Notes: generated by a model from the sequence alone, not told the origin. A stretch of 64,000 nt of DNA from Bacteroides sedimenti (GCF_040365225.1 NZ_AP028055.1:2728001-2792000); one strand, 5' to 3'; positions 24,350-33,611 are shown, counted from the first letter of the stretch. Made by a program: numbers and translations.

Positions 24350-24682
24350 TTATTTCAACAAAGAATCAATTCTTTCAATATAATCAAGTGAATCATCCAC
24401 AAAAAACTTCAATTCAGGAATAATTCTGAGCTGATGACGAACACGATTGCCTAAATCAAAACGGATAGACTTCATGTTGTCATTAATATTTTTAATAAGC
24501 TCTGTTCCTTTCTCTGAAGGAAAGATGCTTAGATAAACCCTGGCAATACTCATATCAGGGCTAATTCTCACTGCACTAACTGAAACCAACACTCCCTTCA
24601 TTGATTTTGTTTGCAGCAAGAAAATATCACTTAATTCCTTTTGAAGTAAACGCGAAATTTTATTTTGTCTGGTTGTTTCCAT
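24350..24682 (-). CDS. rbfA: 30S ribosome-binding factor A
   Basis: Small KH-fold protein (110 residues) needed for 16S rRNA 5'-end maturation. The N-terminal helix (TTRQNKISRLLQKELSDIF), the strand VSVSAVRISPDMSIARVYLSIFP and the C-terminal VRHQLRIIPELKFFVDDSLDYIERI match the family. It starts 8 bases after the O-methyltransferase stop. Confidence 0.92.
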   Translation of the reverse strand: METTRQNKISRLLQKELSDIFLLQTKSMKGVLVSVSAVRISPDMSIARVYLSIFPSEKGTELIKNINDNMKSIRFDLGNRVRHQLRIIPELKFFVDDSLDYIERIDSLLK

Positions 24683-24690
24683 TCTTAATA

Positions 24691-25332
24691 TTATTTTTTT
24701 CTGATAATCGTTAATCCGTCCCTCAAAGGAAGTATCACTTTTTCTACCCTTTGATCATGAGCTACATAATCATTGAAATTCTTAATTCCAATTGTCTGAT
24801 AGTCATTACTTTTTGGTTCTTCAAGTACATGTCCGTCCCATAAGGTATTATCCGCAATTATGTAGCCACCTTCTGATAATTTTGAAAGCACCATTTCATA
24901 GTATTCTATGTACATTCGCTTATCGCCATCTACAAACGCCAGGTCGAAGGTGATATCCATTGTCGGCAGTAGCTCCAACGCATCCCCTATATAGAACCTG
25001 ATTTTATTAGCTACGGGAGAGTTTTCCAGCCACGGGCGCGTAAAGTCCTCCTGCTCATCATTGATTTCAAAGGTATGAAGCATTCCTCCTTCTGAGAGGC
25101 CTTCTGCCAGACATATGGCAGAATAGCCACTGTAGGTGCCGATTTCCAGTATTTGCCGAGGACGAATCATTTCCACAAACATTTTCAGCATTCTGCCCTG
25201 CAAATGTCCCGAAGCCATCCTTGGCCGCAACAGTTTTACATGTGTATCCCTGTACAGGGCCCGAAGATAATCTCCTTCATCATCTATGTGGTCAAGAATA
25301 TATTGTTCTAATGATTCGTCGTTGGCTTTCAT
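24691..25332 (-). CDS. Class I SAM-dependent O-methyltransferase
   Basis: 213 residues resembling the catechol/caffeoyl-CoA-type O-methyltransferases (methyltransf_3). SAM motif I is ILEIGTYSGYSAICLAEGL near 60-78; the metal-binding aspartates lie in LAFVDGDKRMY and IIADNTLWDG. The substrate is unknown. Located 2 bases after pyk stop and followed by rbfA, an arrangement common in Bacteroides. Confidence 0.88.
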   Translation of the reverse strand: MKANDESLEQYILDHIDDEGDYLRALYRDTHVKLLRPRMASGHLQGRMLKMFVEMIRPRQILEIGTYSGYSAICLAEGLSEGGMLHTFEINDEQEDFTRPWLENSPVANKIRFYIGDALELLPTMDITFDLAFVDGDKRMYIEYYEMVLSKLSEGGYIIADNTLWDGHVLEEPKSNDYQTIGIKNFNDYVAHDQRVEKVILPLRDGLTIIRKK

Positions 25333-25334
25333 TG

Positions 25335-26786
25335 TTACTCTATAAAACTTGGCAGCAGGTATTTGTCCGCATTCTTCAAGATATCACGAACCTTGTTGAT
25401 TTCAAGGAAAGTGGTACCTCCCCCTTCACCAAAGCTTCCGCTTAAGTATGCAACCATATCATCTTCATTCACTCTTCCCTGACTCATCAGCAATTTTAAT
25501 GCTGCAAAGAAATAAGCCTGTGCATTTGGTTTTTCTTCCTGATATATTGGTAATACCCCATAAGAAAGGGCCAGTTGTCTCATTGTCTTTTCATTATAGC
25601 AGATTGCCAGAACGGGATACTTGCCACGGAAAGCAGCTAGGTTTCTTGCGGTTCTTCCTGAGTAACTATCAGTAAAAATCGCACGGATTTTCAACTTTGC
25701 AGTTGCCTTAACCGCCTGCTTAGCAAGAAATGCAGTTACATCAAGGGTATCAGTTGGAAGAGGAATACGGATATCATTTTCTTCCAGTTTACCTTTTTCT
25801 GCCTCCTCAATAATTGCCGCCATTGTTTTAACCGCTTCAACCGGATATTTACCATAAGCCGTTTCGCCACTCAGCATCAAGGCATCGGTACGGTAATAGA
25901 TGGCGTTGGCCACATCTGTTACCTCCGCACGTGTTGGGCGAGGATTGTTAATCATAGTATGAAGCATCTGAGTCGCCACAATAACCGGTTTCTTCGCCAG
26001 CACACATTTACGAATCAAAGAACGCTGAATTCCCGGAATCTTTTCCTGAGGCACTTCAATACCCAAGTCTCCACGTGCAATCATAACACCATAGGCAACT
26101 TCGAGAATTTCATCTATATTATCAACACCTTCCTGATTCTCAATTTTCGCAATAATCTTTATTTTGCTCTTATGTTCATCAAGAATTTTCTGAATATCTA
26201 GTACATCCTGTTTATTACGCACAAAAGAGTGAGCAATAAAGTCAATATCCTTTTCAATTGCATAAAGAATATTTTTACGATCTTTCTCTGTCAGTGAAGG
26301 AAGGTTGATACGAACACCAGGAACGTTAACACTCTTACGGCTGCCAAGTGTTGTCTCGTTCATCACCTCGGCTTCAAGGTAATCATCGTATTTTTTAACC
26401 ACATGCAGGTCCAGGTCGCCATCATCAAGAAGCACTTCGCTTCCTTCAGAGATATCGTGTACAAAATTAGGATAAGAAACAGCAATACATTCATGAGTTG
26501 TTTCAGCATCTGGATTACCCACAATACGTACCCGTTCACCGACTTTAAAAGGGATTGGTTCTGCGCAAGCAGTCGTTCTCACCTCCGGTCCTTTAGTATC
26601 GATCAGTATGGCAATCTTATTGGATACTGTCCTTACATTATTTATTATCTGTTCAAGACCTTCTACTCCGGCATGAGCTGTATTCATACGAACTACATTC
26701 ATACCTGCATCATACAATTTACTAAGAAAATCAACATCACAACGTCTGTCAGATATTGATGCTACAATCTTTGTATGTTTTTTCAT
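25335..26786 (-). CDS. pyk: Pyruvate kinase
   Basis: Makes pyruvate and ATP from phosphoenolpyruvate and ADP. Conserved blocks: MNVVRMNTAHA near the N-terminus, the active-site lysine segment IIAKIENQEG, the metal site MIARGDLGIEVP and VATQMLHTM, and the domain-C segment TDSYSGRTARNLAAFR. Length 483 is full. It lies 26 bases after aroQ, apparently in one leftward unit. Confidence 0.95.
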   Translation of the reverse strand: MKKHTKIVASISDRRCDVDFLSKLYDAGMNVVRMNTAHAGVEGLEQIINNVRTVSNKIAILIDTKGPEVRTTACAEPIPFKVGERVRIVGNPDAETTHECIAVSYPNFVHDISEGSEVLLDDGDLDLHVVKKYDDYLEAEVMNETTLGSRKSVNVPGVRINLPSLTEKDRKNILYAIEKDIDFIAHSFVRNKQDVLDIQKILDEHKSKIKIIAKIENQEGVDNIDEILEVAYGVMIARGDLGIEVPQEKIPGIQRSLIRKCVLAKKPVIVATQMLHTMINNPRPTRAEVTDVANAIYYRTDALMLSGETAYGKYPVEAVKTMAAIIEEAEKGKLEENDIRIPLPTDTLDVTAFLAKQAVKATAKLKIRAIFTDSYSGRTARNLAAFRGKYPVLAICYNEKTMRQLALSYGVLPIYQEEKPNAQAYFFAALKLLMSQGRVNEDDMVAYLSGSFGEGGGTTFLEINKVRDILKNADKYLLPSFIE

Positions 26787-26812
26787 AAAACCTTATACCT
26801 TTAATTATACCT

Positions 26813-27238
26813 TTATTTATCTTTTTCAACTAATGCTTCCATAGCCAACCGATAAGAATCGAGGCCAAAACCACAAATTACTCCTAAGCAAGCAGAAGAT
26901 ATCATTGAAACATGCCTAAAAGACTCGCGGGCATGTACATTAGAGATGTGGACTTCGATCACAGGAGTTGTAACTGCTCTGATAGCATCTTGTAGTGCAA
27001 TTGAGGTGTGCGTATAAGCTCCTGCATTTAAAATGATGCCATCAAAATTAAAACCTACTTCATGAATTTTATTTATCATCCCCCCTTCTATATTTGACTG
27101 ATAATAGAGTATTTCTATTTCGGGGTATCTCTTACGCAAAATCAAAAGATACTCTTCAAAAGAAACAGCTCCATAGATAGAAGGTTCACGCTTGCCTAAT
27201 AAATTGATATTAGGACCATTAATAATTTGTATTCTCAT
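26813..27238 (-). CDS. aroQ: Type II 3-dehydroquinate dehydratase
   Basis: Third step of the shikimate pathway. The signature INGPNINLLGKREPSIYG with the catalytic tyrosine is at the N-terminus, the active-site asparagine and histidine segments are ILNAGAYTHTS and EVHISNVHARESFR. 141 residues, the standard length for this dodecameric enzyme. First gene of the leftward unit, divergent from xerD. Confidence 0.95.
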   Translation of the reverse strand: MRIQIINGPNINLLGKREPSIYGAVSFEEYLLILRKRYPEIEILYYQSNIEGGMINKIHEVGFNFDGIILNAGAYTHTSIALQDAIRAVTTPVIEVHISNVHARESFRHVSMISSACLGVICGFGLDSYRLAMEALVEKDK

Positions 27239-27266
27239 AAAGTCAATTATTCTATTAAAAATTCAA

Positions 27267-27303
27267 TATCTTTGTGAGGAGCATTTATTAAGTTGCAAAG
27301 GTA
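27267..27303. promoter_or_regulatory. Face-to-face promoters between aroQ and xerD
   Basis: TATCTTTG on the plus strand (27267-27274) would serve xerD (start 27314). TACCTTTG on the minus strand (27303-27296) would serve aroQ (start 27238). The two -7 boxes point at each other, so the transcripts would overlap by a few bases and the promoters may interfere. Confidence 0.6.
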
Positions 27304-27313
27304 GAAAAAAGAA

Positions 27314-28327
27314 ATGAAATTAAACGAAAAAAGGGACAATAAGGATAAAAACAAACTGTTAATCAAGAAATATAAACAATATTTACTTCTTGAAAAGTCG
27401 CTGACACCAAACACGTTGGATGCATACCTGACTGATCTTGACAAGCTTCTTAGTTACCTCTTACTGGAAAACATAGACTTGTTCGAAACCACGCTCGACG
27501 ATCTTCAGAATTTTGTTGCCGGATTACATGACATCGGAATCCATCCACGATCTCAAGCCCGAATCATTTCGGGCATAAAGTCTTTCTACCGGTTCCTAAT
27601 TATGGATGACTACATACAAATAGACCCTACAGAGCTTCTAGAAGCGCCTAAAATAGGATTTAAGCTACCCGATATACTGACAGTAGATGAAATTAATTCT
27701 CTGATTAACAATATTGATGTCAGCAAAAAGGAGGGACAGCGAAACAGGGCTATCCTTGAGACACTTTACAGTTGCGGACTTCGGGTTTCAGAACTCACCA
27801 ATCTAAAGTTGTCAGAGCTCTATTTCGATGAAGGATTTATAAAAGTTGAAGGAAAAGGTCGAAAACAACGGCTTGTCCCCATCTCTCCCCATGCCATAAG
27901 TGAAATTAATGATTACCTACCCTACCGAAACCAGGTTGAAGCGAAAAAGAACTTTGAAGATTTTCTCTTCTTAAGTCGCAGAGGCACAAATCTCTCCCGC
28001 ATCATGGTATTTCATATCATCAAAGAACAGACTGAGCTGGTTGGCATAAAGAAGAATGTGAGTCCGCACACCTTCCGTCATTCTTTTGCCACGCATCTGC
28101 TCGAAGGAGGAGCCAACCTCAGGGCCATACAATGTATGCTGGGACATGAATCAATCACAACCACCGAAATATATGCTCATATTGATCGCAATATGCTTAG
28201 AAGTGAGATCATTGACCATCATCCACGCAACATCAGATATCATAAAATCAAGGAAAAAGAAGCACAAGCATCGAACAACAAAGATTATTTACTAAAAAAC
28301 GAACTAAAAAACACCATTAATTCTTAG
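27314..28327 (+). CDS. xerD: Site-specific tyrosine recombinase XerD
   Basis: Resolves chromosome dimers at dif. N-terminal SAM-like domain (LLIKKYKQYLLLEKSLTPNTLDAYL), then the catalytic domain with Box I arginine in YSCGLRVSELTNL, Box II HTFRHSFATHLLEGG, the LGHESI histidine and the nucleophile tyrosine in TTEIYAHID. Length 337 exceeds the usual about 300 by a charged C-terminal tail (HKIKEKEAQASNNKDYLL) and about 12 N-terminal residues. All catalytic residues are present, unlike in the island integrase. Confidence 0.93.
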   Translation: MKLNEKRDNKDKNKLLIKKYKQYLLLEKSLTPNTLDAYLTDLDKLLSYLLLENIDLFETTLDDLQNFVAGLHDIGIHPRSQARIISGIKSFYRFLIMDDYIQIDPTELLEAPKIGFKLPDILTVDEINSLINNIDVSKKEGQRNRAILETLYSCGLRVSELTNLKLSELYFDEGFIKVEGKGRKQRLVPISPHAISEINDYLPYRNQVEAKKNFEDFLFLSRRGTNLSRIMVFHIIKEQTELVGIKKNVSPHTFRHSFATHLLEGGANLRAIQCMLGHESITTTEIYAHIDRNMLRSEIIDHHPRNIRYHKIKEKEAQASNNKDYLLKNELKNTINS

Positions 28328-28354
28328 AATACAGCAAGAAAATAAGAATAAGGC

Positions 28355-28385
28355 TTGGCAATATATTTTAGAATTAATATCTTTG
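28355..28385 (+). promoter_or_regulatory. Promoter of the OmpA/TPR lipoprotein gene
   Basis: TTGG (28355-28358) and TATCTTTG (28378-28385) are 19 bases apart, a good Bacteroides promoter. A leader of about 70 bases precedes the ATG at 28461. Confidence 0.7.
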
Positions 28386-28460
28386 TCCGAGATTCTGCAA
28401 AATTTTCAGTAAGCAGAGCTACTATGATTTCAATTACAAACATTAATTAATAAGAAAAAC

Positions 28461-30158
28461 ATGGTTAAGAAGTTGTATTTGCCATTACTTATGGCTTTAG
28501 TTGTCGCCCTTTCTTCTTGTGGAAAAATGGGTGAATTATCATCGGAATACTTCACGACTAACCCTCAGGTATTAGAGGCAGTCGGAGGTAAAGTCCCAGT
28601 TACAATTAACGGCAAGTTCCCTGAAAAGTACTTCAAAAAGAATGCTACAGTAGAGGTTACTCCAGTTTTGAAATGGAACGGTGGCGAAGCTAAAAGTCAG
28701 CCAGCTCAATTCCAGGGTGAAAAAGTTGAAGGTAACGATCAGACTATCTCCTACAAAATGGGCGGTACTTACACAATGAAAGCTAATTTTGATTATGTTC
28801 CAGAAATGGCTAAATCAGAATTATACTTAACTTTCAATGTTAAACAAGGAAAAAAGAGCATCAGTATTCCCGACGTAAAAGTCGCTGACGGTGTTATTTC
28901 AACTTCTGAACTGATCAATAACACATTGTCAAGTGCTAACACAGCTGGTTCTGATGATGCATTCCAACGTATTATCAAACAAGCACAGGAAGCTAAGATC
29001 ATGTTCCTTATCCAACAAGCTAACCTTCGTGCAAGCGAATTGAAATCTGCAAGCGTTGTTGATTTCAACAAAGCTGTTGTTGATGCAAACGCTGACACAA
29101 AAGGAAAGAAAATCAACAATATCGAAATTTCTTCTTACGCATCTCCTGATGGCGGTCAGAAACTAAACACTAAACTTGCAGAACAACGTGAAGCTAACAC
29201 TGTTAAGTACCTGAACAAGGAACTTAAGAAAGGTAAAATCGATGCTGCTTTAGATGCAAAATACACAGCTCAGGACTGGGAAGGATTCCAGGAATTGGTT
29301 TCTAAATCAAACATCCAGGATAAAGATCTTATCCTTCGCGTTCTTTCAATGTACCAAGATCCAGAACAAAGAGAATCTGAAATCAAGAATATTTCAGCTG
29401 TATTCAAAAGACTTGCTGACGAAATTCTTCCTCAGTTAAGACGTTCACGTCTGACTTTGAACTATGACCTTATTGGTAAATCAGACGACGAGATCACTAC
29501 ACTTGCTAATACAGACGCTAGCAAGCTGAACCTTGAAGAACTTCTTTATGCTGCTACTTTAACAAAAGACAATTCTAAAAAGGAAGCTATCTACAAGAAA
29601 ACAGCAGAAATGTTCCCTAACGATTACCGTGCATACAACAACTTAGCAACTATCGCTTTCCAGAATGGCGATGCAGCGTCAGCTAAATCTTACCTGAGCA
29701 AAGCTGCTAACCTGAAAGCTGCTCCTGAAGTTAACATGAACTTAGGTCTTGTTGCTTTGAAGAATGGCGATAAATCAGCTGCAGAATCTTATTTCGGAAA
29801 AGCTGCTGGTGCTAAATCATTAAACGAATCTCTTGGTAACCTTTACGTTTCAAGAGGCGAATATGACAAAGCTGTAAGCGCATTCGGCGACGCTAAGACT
29901 AACAGTGCTGCTCTTGCTCAGATCCTTGCTAAGGATTACAACAAAGCAAAGAACACTCTTTCTAACATTGCAAATCCAGATGCTTACACAGACTACCTGA
30001 TGGCTATCTTAGGTGCAAGAACGAACAATGCTTCTATGGTAACAAGCAGCTTGTCAAGCGCAGTTAAGAAAGACGCTTCTTTAGCTAAGAAAGCTGCAAC
30101 AGACTTAGAATTTGCTAAATTTGCAACTAACTCTGACTTCCTTAATCTTATCAAGTAA
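28461..30158 (+). CDS. Lipoprotein with OmpA-like and tetratricopeptide repeats
   Basis: 565 residues; lipobox LSSC at Cys21. Residues 30-140 form beta-rich domains, 215-285 resemble an OmpA-like peptidoglycan-binding fold (INNIEISSYASPDGGQKLN, then AEQREANTVKYL), and 350-520 carry TPR units (YRAYNNLATIAFQNGDAASAKSYL and similar). Its codon choice is more uniform than that of its neighbours, suggesting high expression. A strong terminator follows. Likely tethers outer membrane and peptidoglycan; the exact function is unknown. Confidence 0.75.
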   Translation: MVKKLYLPLLMALVVALSSCGKMGELSSEYFTTNPQVLEAVGGKVPVTINGKFPEKYFKKNATVEVTPVLKWNGGEAKSQPAQFQGEKVEGNDQTISYKMGGTYTMKANFDYVPEMAKSELYLTFNVKQGKKSISIPDVKVADGVISTSELINNTLSSANTAGSDDAFQRIIKQAQEAKIMFLIQQANLRASELKSASVVDFNKAVVDANADTKGKKINNIEISSYASPDGGQKLNTKLAEQREANTVKYLNKELKKGKIDAALDAKYTAQDWEGFQELVSKSNIQDKDLILRVLSMYQDPEQRESEIKNISAVFKRLADEILPQLRRSRLTLNYDLIGKSDDEITTLANTDASKLNLEELLYAATLTKDNSKKEAIYKKTAEMFPNDYRAYNNLATIAFQNGDAASAKSYLSKAANLKAAPEVNMNLGLVALKNGDKSAAESYFGKAAGAKSLNESLGNLYVSRGEYDKAVSAFGDAKTNSAALAQILAKDYNKAKNTLSNIANPDAYTDYLMAILGARTNNASMVTSSLSSAVKKDASLAKKAATDLEFAKFATNSDFLNLIK

Positions 30159-30188
30159 GAAATAAGGTTTTCAACTAAATAATATATT

Positions 30189-30225
30189 AGCGGGCTTATC
30201 ATTATGATAAGCCCGCTCTTTTTTT
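30189..30225 (+). terminator. Strong terminator after the OmpA/TPR lipoprotein gene
   Basis: AGCGGGCTTATCA and TGATAAGCCCGCT form a 13-bp stem with a 2-base loop region, followed by CTTTTTTTTG. Confidence 0.9.
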
Positions 30226-30276
30226 GTCCGTACAAAATAAAGCAGAGGCTATAAGGCTGAATGATAACAAATTTGC

Positions 30277-30284
30277 TACATTTG
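30277..30284 (+). promoter_or_regulatory. -7 element for the cysteine-less thioredoxin-like gene
   Basis: TACATTTG, 18 bases before the ATG at 30303, fits TAnnTTTG. Confidence 0.45.
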
Positions 30285-30302
30285 TAAAAAAAATGATTTT
30301 AT

Positions 30303-31427
30303 ATGAAAAAGATAACTTCTGCGGTATTAATGATTCTAGTTTTAATAAGCTGTTCCGGTAACAAGAAACGAATTGTGATCGAAGGTGAAATTGATGGAAT
30401 GAAAAACGATACCATCCTAGCATTTGGAGCTGAAAACAAGGGAGACGCATTAGATACCATATATGCAAAAGACGGAAAATTCACCTACTCAGCACCGCTT
30501 GATACTTTTACCACTATCAGATTATTGTTTAAAAATATGCAAGAATGCGTGGTATTCGCAAATAAAGGAGAAAAGATTAAAATCAGTGGAGATATTTCTA
30601 ACACAGATATCCTCCAAGTGAATGGAAACGACTTAAATGAAGAGATGAATAGCTTTAAGAAAAGCATTGCCGACATTTCCAAATCAACCAGTCAATTAAA
30701 GAAAGAGTTATATACGTCTTATATTTCAGGAAACCAAAACAAGTATAATGAGCTAACCGAATCGTCCGTTTTGATAAAAGCAAACAACGAAATCAAAGAT
30801 AAAGCCGAAGCATTTATCCGCGAACACAACTCGTCACTGGTCAGCAGCTATCTTCTAGACAGATATTTTGTGCAACAACCAAATCCGGATACAAAAAAGA
30901 TTAAAGAGCTGGTTGCAGTACTAAGCGGGAGTGCAAAAGAGACTCCCTTTATACAGCAGCTCATTAAAATGATGAATGCTGAAAAAATTGTCAACATTGG
31001 TAATCAGGCACCCTATTTTTATCTTCCCGGCAACAATAATAATTATGTAAACTTAGCCAATTACCGGAACAGATATTTGTTGATCAACTTCTGGGCATCA
31101 TGGAGTAATCCTTCAAGAAAAGCAAATGCTACAATCAATTCAATTTATAAACGCTTTGGGAAAAACCATTTTTCAATTCTAAACATCTCTATTGATGCCG
31201 ACAAAAAAAGCTGGACAGATGCTATTAAAAGAGATTCTCTAGCGGGTGAACATGCATCCGACCTTAATGGATGGAACTCTCCCGTAGTTCAGAATTACGG
31301 AGTGGAAGCTGTTCCATCAAACGTACTGATTGATCCTCAGGGACGTATCATGGCACGTAATCTGGAAGAAAAAGAGCTAATAACTAAATTACAGGAACTA
31401 TTCATCGAAAATAAAACACCAAACTGA
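30303..31427 (+). CDS. TlpA-like lipoprotein with thioredoxin fold lacking the CxxC cysteines
   Basis: 374 residues; lipobox LISC (Cys17). The N-terminal about 115 residues match DUF4369 (VIEGEIDGMKNDTILAFG), and residues about 235-374 a thioredoxin/AhpC-TSA domain. Where relatives have WCxPC, this protein reads WASWSNPSRK (W264-K273), so both cysteines are replaced by Ser268 and Ser271. Thiol-disulfide exchange is therefore unlikely; a binding or structural role is inferred. The cis-proline segment AVPSNVLID is intact. It is followed by comM after 6 bases. Confidence 0.8.
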   Translation: MKKITSAVLMILVLISCSGNKKRIVIEGEIDGMKNDTILAFGAENKGDALDTIYAKDGKFTYSAPLDTFTTIRLLFKNMQECVVFANKGEKIKISGDISNTDILQVNGNDLNEEMNSFKKSIADISKSTSQLKKELYTSYISGNQNKYNELTESSVLIKANNEIKDKAEAFIREHNSSLVSSYLLDRYFVQQPNPDTKKIKELVAVLSGSAKETPFIQQLIKMMNAEKIVNIGNQAPYFYLPGNNNNYVNLANYRNRYLLINFWASWSNPSRKANATINSIYKRFGKNHFSILNISIDADKKSWTDAIKRDSLAGEHASDLNGWNSPVVQNYGVEAVPSNVLIDPQGRIMARNLEEKELITKLQELFIENKTPN

Positions 31428-31433
31428 TAGACT

Positions 31434-32972
31434 ATGCTTGTAAAGGTATTCGGAGCAGCCGTTCAGGGGATTGATGCTACCCTGATTACTATCGAAGTGA
31501 ACAGCACCAGAGGATGCATGTTTCATCTTGTCGGGCTACCCGACTCTGCCGTAAAAGAGAGTCACGAACGTATTTTATCTGCTTTGCAGGTAAATGGATA
31601 CAAATTTCCTACTTCACAGATTGTGATTAATATGGCGCCAGCCGATATCCGGAAAGAAGGTTCGGCCTACGACCTGCCTCTTGCCATTGGAATGATGGCC
31701 GCCAAAGAGAATGTTTCTTCCGAAAAACTTGATAAATACATCATTATGGGCGAGCTGAGCCTGGATGGGAGTCTGCAAGCTATCAAAGGGGCATTGCCTA
31801 TCGCCATCAAAGCTCGTGAAGAAGGTTACGAGGGACTGATTCTTCCCCGACAGAATGCCCGCGAAGCCGCGGTTGTGAACAACCTAAAGGTATACGGAGC
31901 AAATAATATAAAAGAAGTAATCGAGTTCTTCAACGGAGAAAAAGAACTGGAACAAACAACCGTCAACACCCGGGAGGAGTTTTACGCTCAGCAGGCCTCT
32001 TTTGAATTCGATTTTTCGGATGTCAAAGGACAGGAAAATGTGAAACGCGCGCTCGAAGTAGCTGCCGCAGGGGGGCATAATTTACTTATGATTGGTGCAC
32101 CGGGGAGCGGAAAATCGATGATGGCCAAACGCCTTCCTTCCATCCTTCCGCCGCTCTCATTGGGCGAGAGCTTGGAGACAACAAAGATTCATTCAGTTGC
32201 AGGTAAATTAGGAAAAGATAGTTCATTGATAGCACGCCGTCCTTTTCGAAGCCCTCACCATACTATTTCGCAAGTGGCCATGGTTGGCGGCGGAACATAC
32301 CCACAACCGGGCGAAATCAGCCTTGCGCACAACGGCTTGCTCTTCCTTGACGAGCTGCCTGAATTTAACCGAAGTGTACTAGAAGTGCTCAGACAACCAT
32401 TGGAAGACCGAAGGATTTCGGTTTCTCGTGCCAAATACACCATCGACTATCCAGCCGGTTTCATGATGATAGCCTCTATGAATCCCTGTCCTTGCGGATA
32501 CTATAACCACCCAACCAAAGCATGTGTATGCAATGCGGGGCAGGTACAGAAATATCTGAACCGAATCTCCGGGCCATTGCTGGATAGAATCGACATACAG
32601 ATAGAGATAGTTCCTGTACCTTTTGAAAAGATGGCTGACAGAAGGCTATCAGAGTCGAGTACAGACATCCGCAACCGTGTTATCAAAGCACGGCAGGCAC
32701 AGGAAGAGCGATATGCAAACCATCCGGGTATTTACTGCAATGCCCAGATGACCACCAGATTGCTGCATGCTTATGCCGAGCCAGACACAAGCGGACTGAA
32801 TCTCTTGAGAAACGCCATGAGTAGGCTGAATCTTTCCGCCAGGGCATACGACCGTATCCTGAAAGTTTCCCGAACCATTGCCGATCTGGAAGGGAGTAAG
32901 CGGGTACAATCTGCTCATCTTGCGGAAGCCATCAGCTACCGCAACCTCGACCGGGAGAGCTGGGCAGGTTAA
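31434..32972 (+). CDS. comM: YifB/ComM family Mg-chelatase-like AAA+ ATPase
   Basis: 512 residues with an N-terminal ChlI-like domain (VHL/FHLVGLPDSAVKES) and an AAA+ domain: Walker A GAPGSGKSMMAKRLP near 221-235, Walker B LLFLDELPEF, then the C-terminal Mg-chelatase domain with cysteines in NPCPCGYYNHPTKACVC. ComM is a branch-migration helicase in natural transformation and recombination. The name comM is inferred from family membership; its role in Bacteroides is not established. Confidence 0.88.
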   Translation: MLVKVFGAAVQGIDATLITIEVNSTRGCMFHLVGLPDSAVKESHERILSALQVNGYKFPTSQIVINMAPADIRKEGSAYDLPLAIGMMAAKENVSSEKLDKYIIMGELSLDGSLQAIKGALPIAIKAREEGYEGLILPRQNAREAAVVNNLKVYGANNIKEVIEFFNGEKELEQTTVNTREEFYAQQASFEFDFSDVKGQENVKRALEVAAAGGHNLLMIGAPGSGKSMMAKRLPSILPPLSLGESLETTKIHSVAGKLGKDSSLIARRPFRSPHHTISQVAMVGGGTYPQPGEISLAHNGLLFLDELPEFNRSVLEVLRQPLEDRRISVSRAKYTIDYPAGFMMIASMNPCPCGYYNHPTKACVCNAGQVQKYLNRISGPLLDRIDIQIEIVPVPFEKMADRRLSESSTDIRNRVIKARQAQEERYANHPGIYCNAQMTTRLLHAYAEPDTSGLNLLRNAMSRLNLSARAYDRILKVSRTIADLEGSKRVQSAHLAEAISYRNLDRESWAG

Positions 32973-33030
32973 ATAAAAAGACACTAAAAAGCAAGATTTC
33001 TTAGCTAACAATCCTTTTTAGAAAAAGAAA

Positions 33031-33071
33031 AAAATGAGAGGACCAAAAAGTATTTGGCACTCTCATTTTAT
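33031..33071. terminator. Bidirectional terminator after comM
   Basis: AAAATGAGAG (33031-33040) pairs with CTCTCATTTT (33060-33069), with an inner CCAAA/TTTGG stem. Poly-A on one side and T-rich sequence on the other suit both the rightward comM and the leftward lipoprotein gene. Confidence 0.75.
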
Positions 33072-33085
33072 TCGTGTTCCTATTC

Positions 33086-33143
33086 GAGGCTAAATTCAAA
33101 AATCCGATTTCACAAGGCAATGTTTGATTGCCTGTATAGCCTC
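33086..33143. other. Nested double hairpin
   Basis: GAGGCTA (33086-33092) pairs with TAGCCTC (33137-33143) and encloses AGGCAAT (33115-33121) paired with ATTGCCT (33127-33133). It lies in the 3' region of the leftward lipoprotein gene (stop 33168). It may be a transcript 3'-end structure or an RNA-binding site. Confidence 0.4.
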
Positions 33144-33167
33144 ATAAAAATAAGAAAAAGCGGCATA

Positions 33168-33611
33168 TTATTCTGCTGGTGTTAATTTTATATTCGCTTC
33201 TTTCTCTGCAGAACCAAGGAAAGAACCATTACCATCTTTCAGTTCAGCTTTTGTAAAAGATACTTTTACCGAGTCGGTCTTATAAGATCCATTACTTTCC
33301 CCATCAATATCATTAAAGAAAATATTATAATCTACATCTGCATTCCCACTAATCTTATATTTCTTTGCAAATGCACCTTCACTGTTTGTTATTAACGTAT
33401 CATTCTTCCAACCTGCCTGATTGGATTTTACAATTACCTGAACAGCGGGAATAGCAACACCGCTCTGGTCCTGTACAACCCCTTTAAGCGTATGCTCAGC
33501 ATAATTTTCTACATCATCTTCATTATTACACGATGACAAACTCAAACCTGCGAAAACAAATAATCCTACGAAGAAAAAATTCATACTTTCTTTCCCTATA
33601 TAATTTTTCAT
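33168..33611 (-). CDS. Small lipoprotein resembling radical-SAM-associated lipoproteins, 147 aa
   Basis: Signal peptide with lipobox LSSC, then a single carboxypeptidase-regulatory-like fold (HTLKGVVQDQSGVAIPAVQVIVK). The segment NIFFNDIDGESNGSYKTDSVKV resembles the Bacteroides lipoproteins usually encoded beside a radical-SAM protein. No radical-SAM gene is nearby, so the association is missing here. The start is the ATG at 33611; an internal ATG at 33584 (MNFFFVG) would also give a signal peptide. Confidence 0.6.
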   Translation of the reverse strand: MKNYIGKESMNFFFVGLFVFAGLSLSSCNNEDDVENYAEHTLKGVVQDQSGVAIPAVQVIVKSNQAGWKNDTLITNSEGAFAKKYKISGNADVDYNIFFNDIDGESNGSYKTDSVKVSFTKAELKDGNGSFLGSAEKEANIKLTPAE

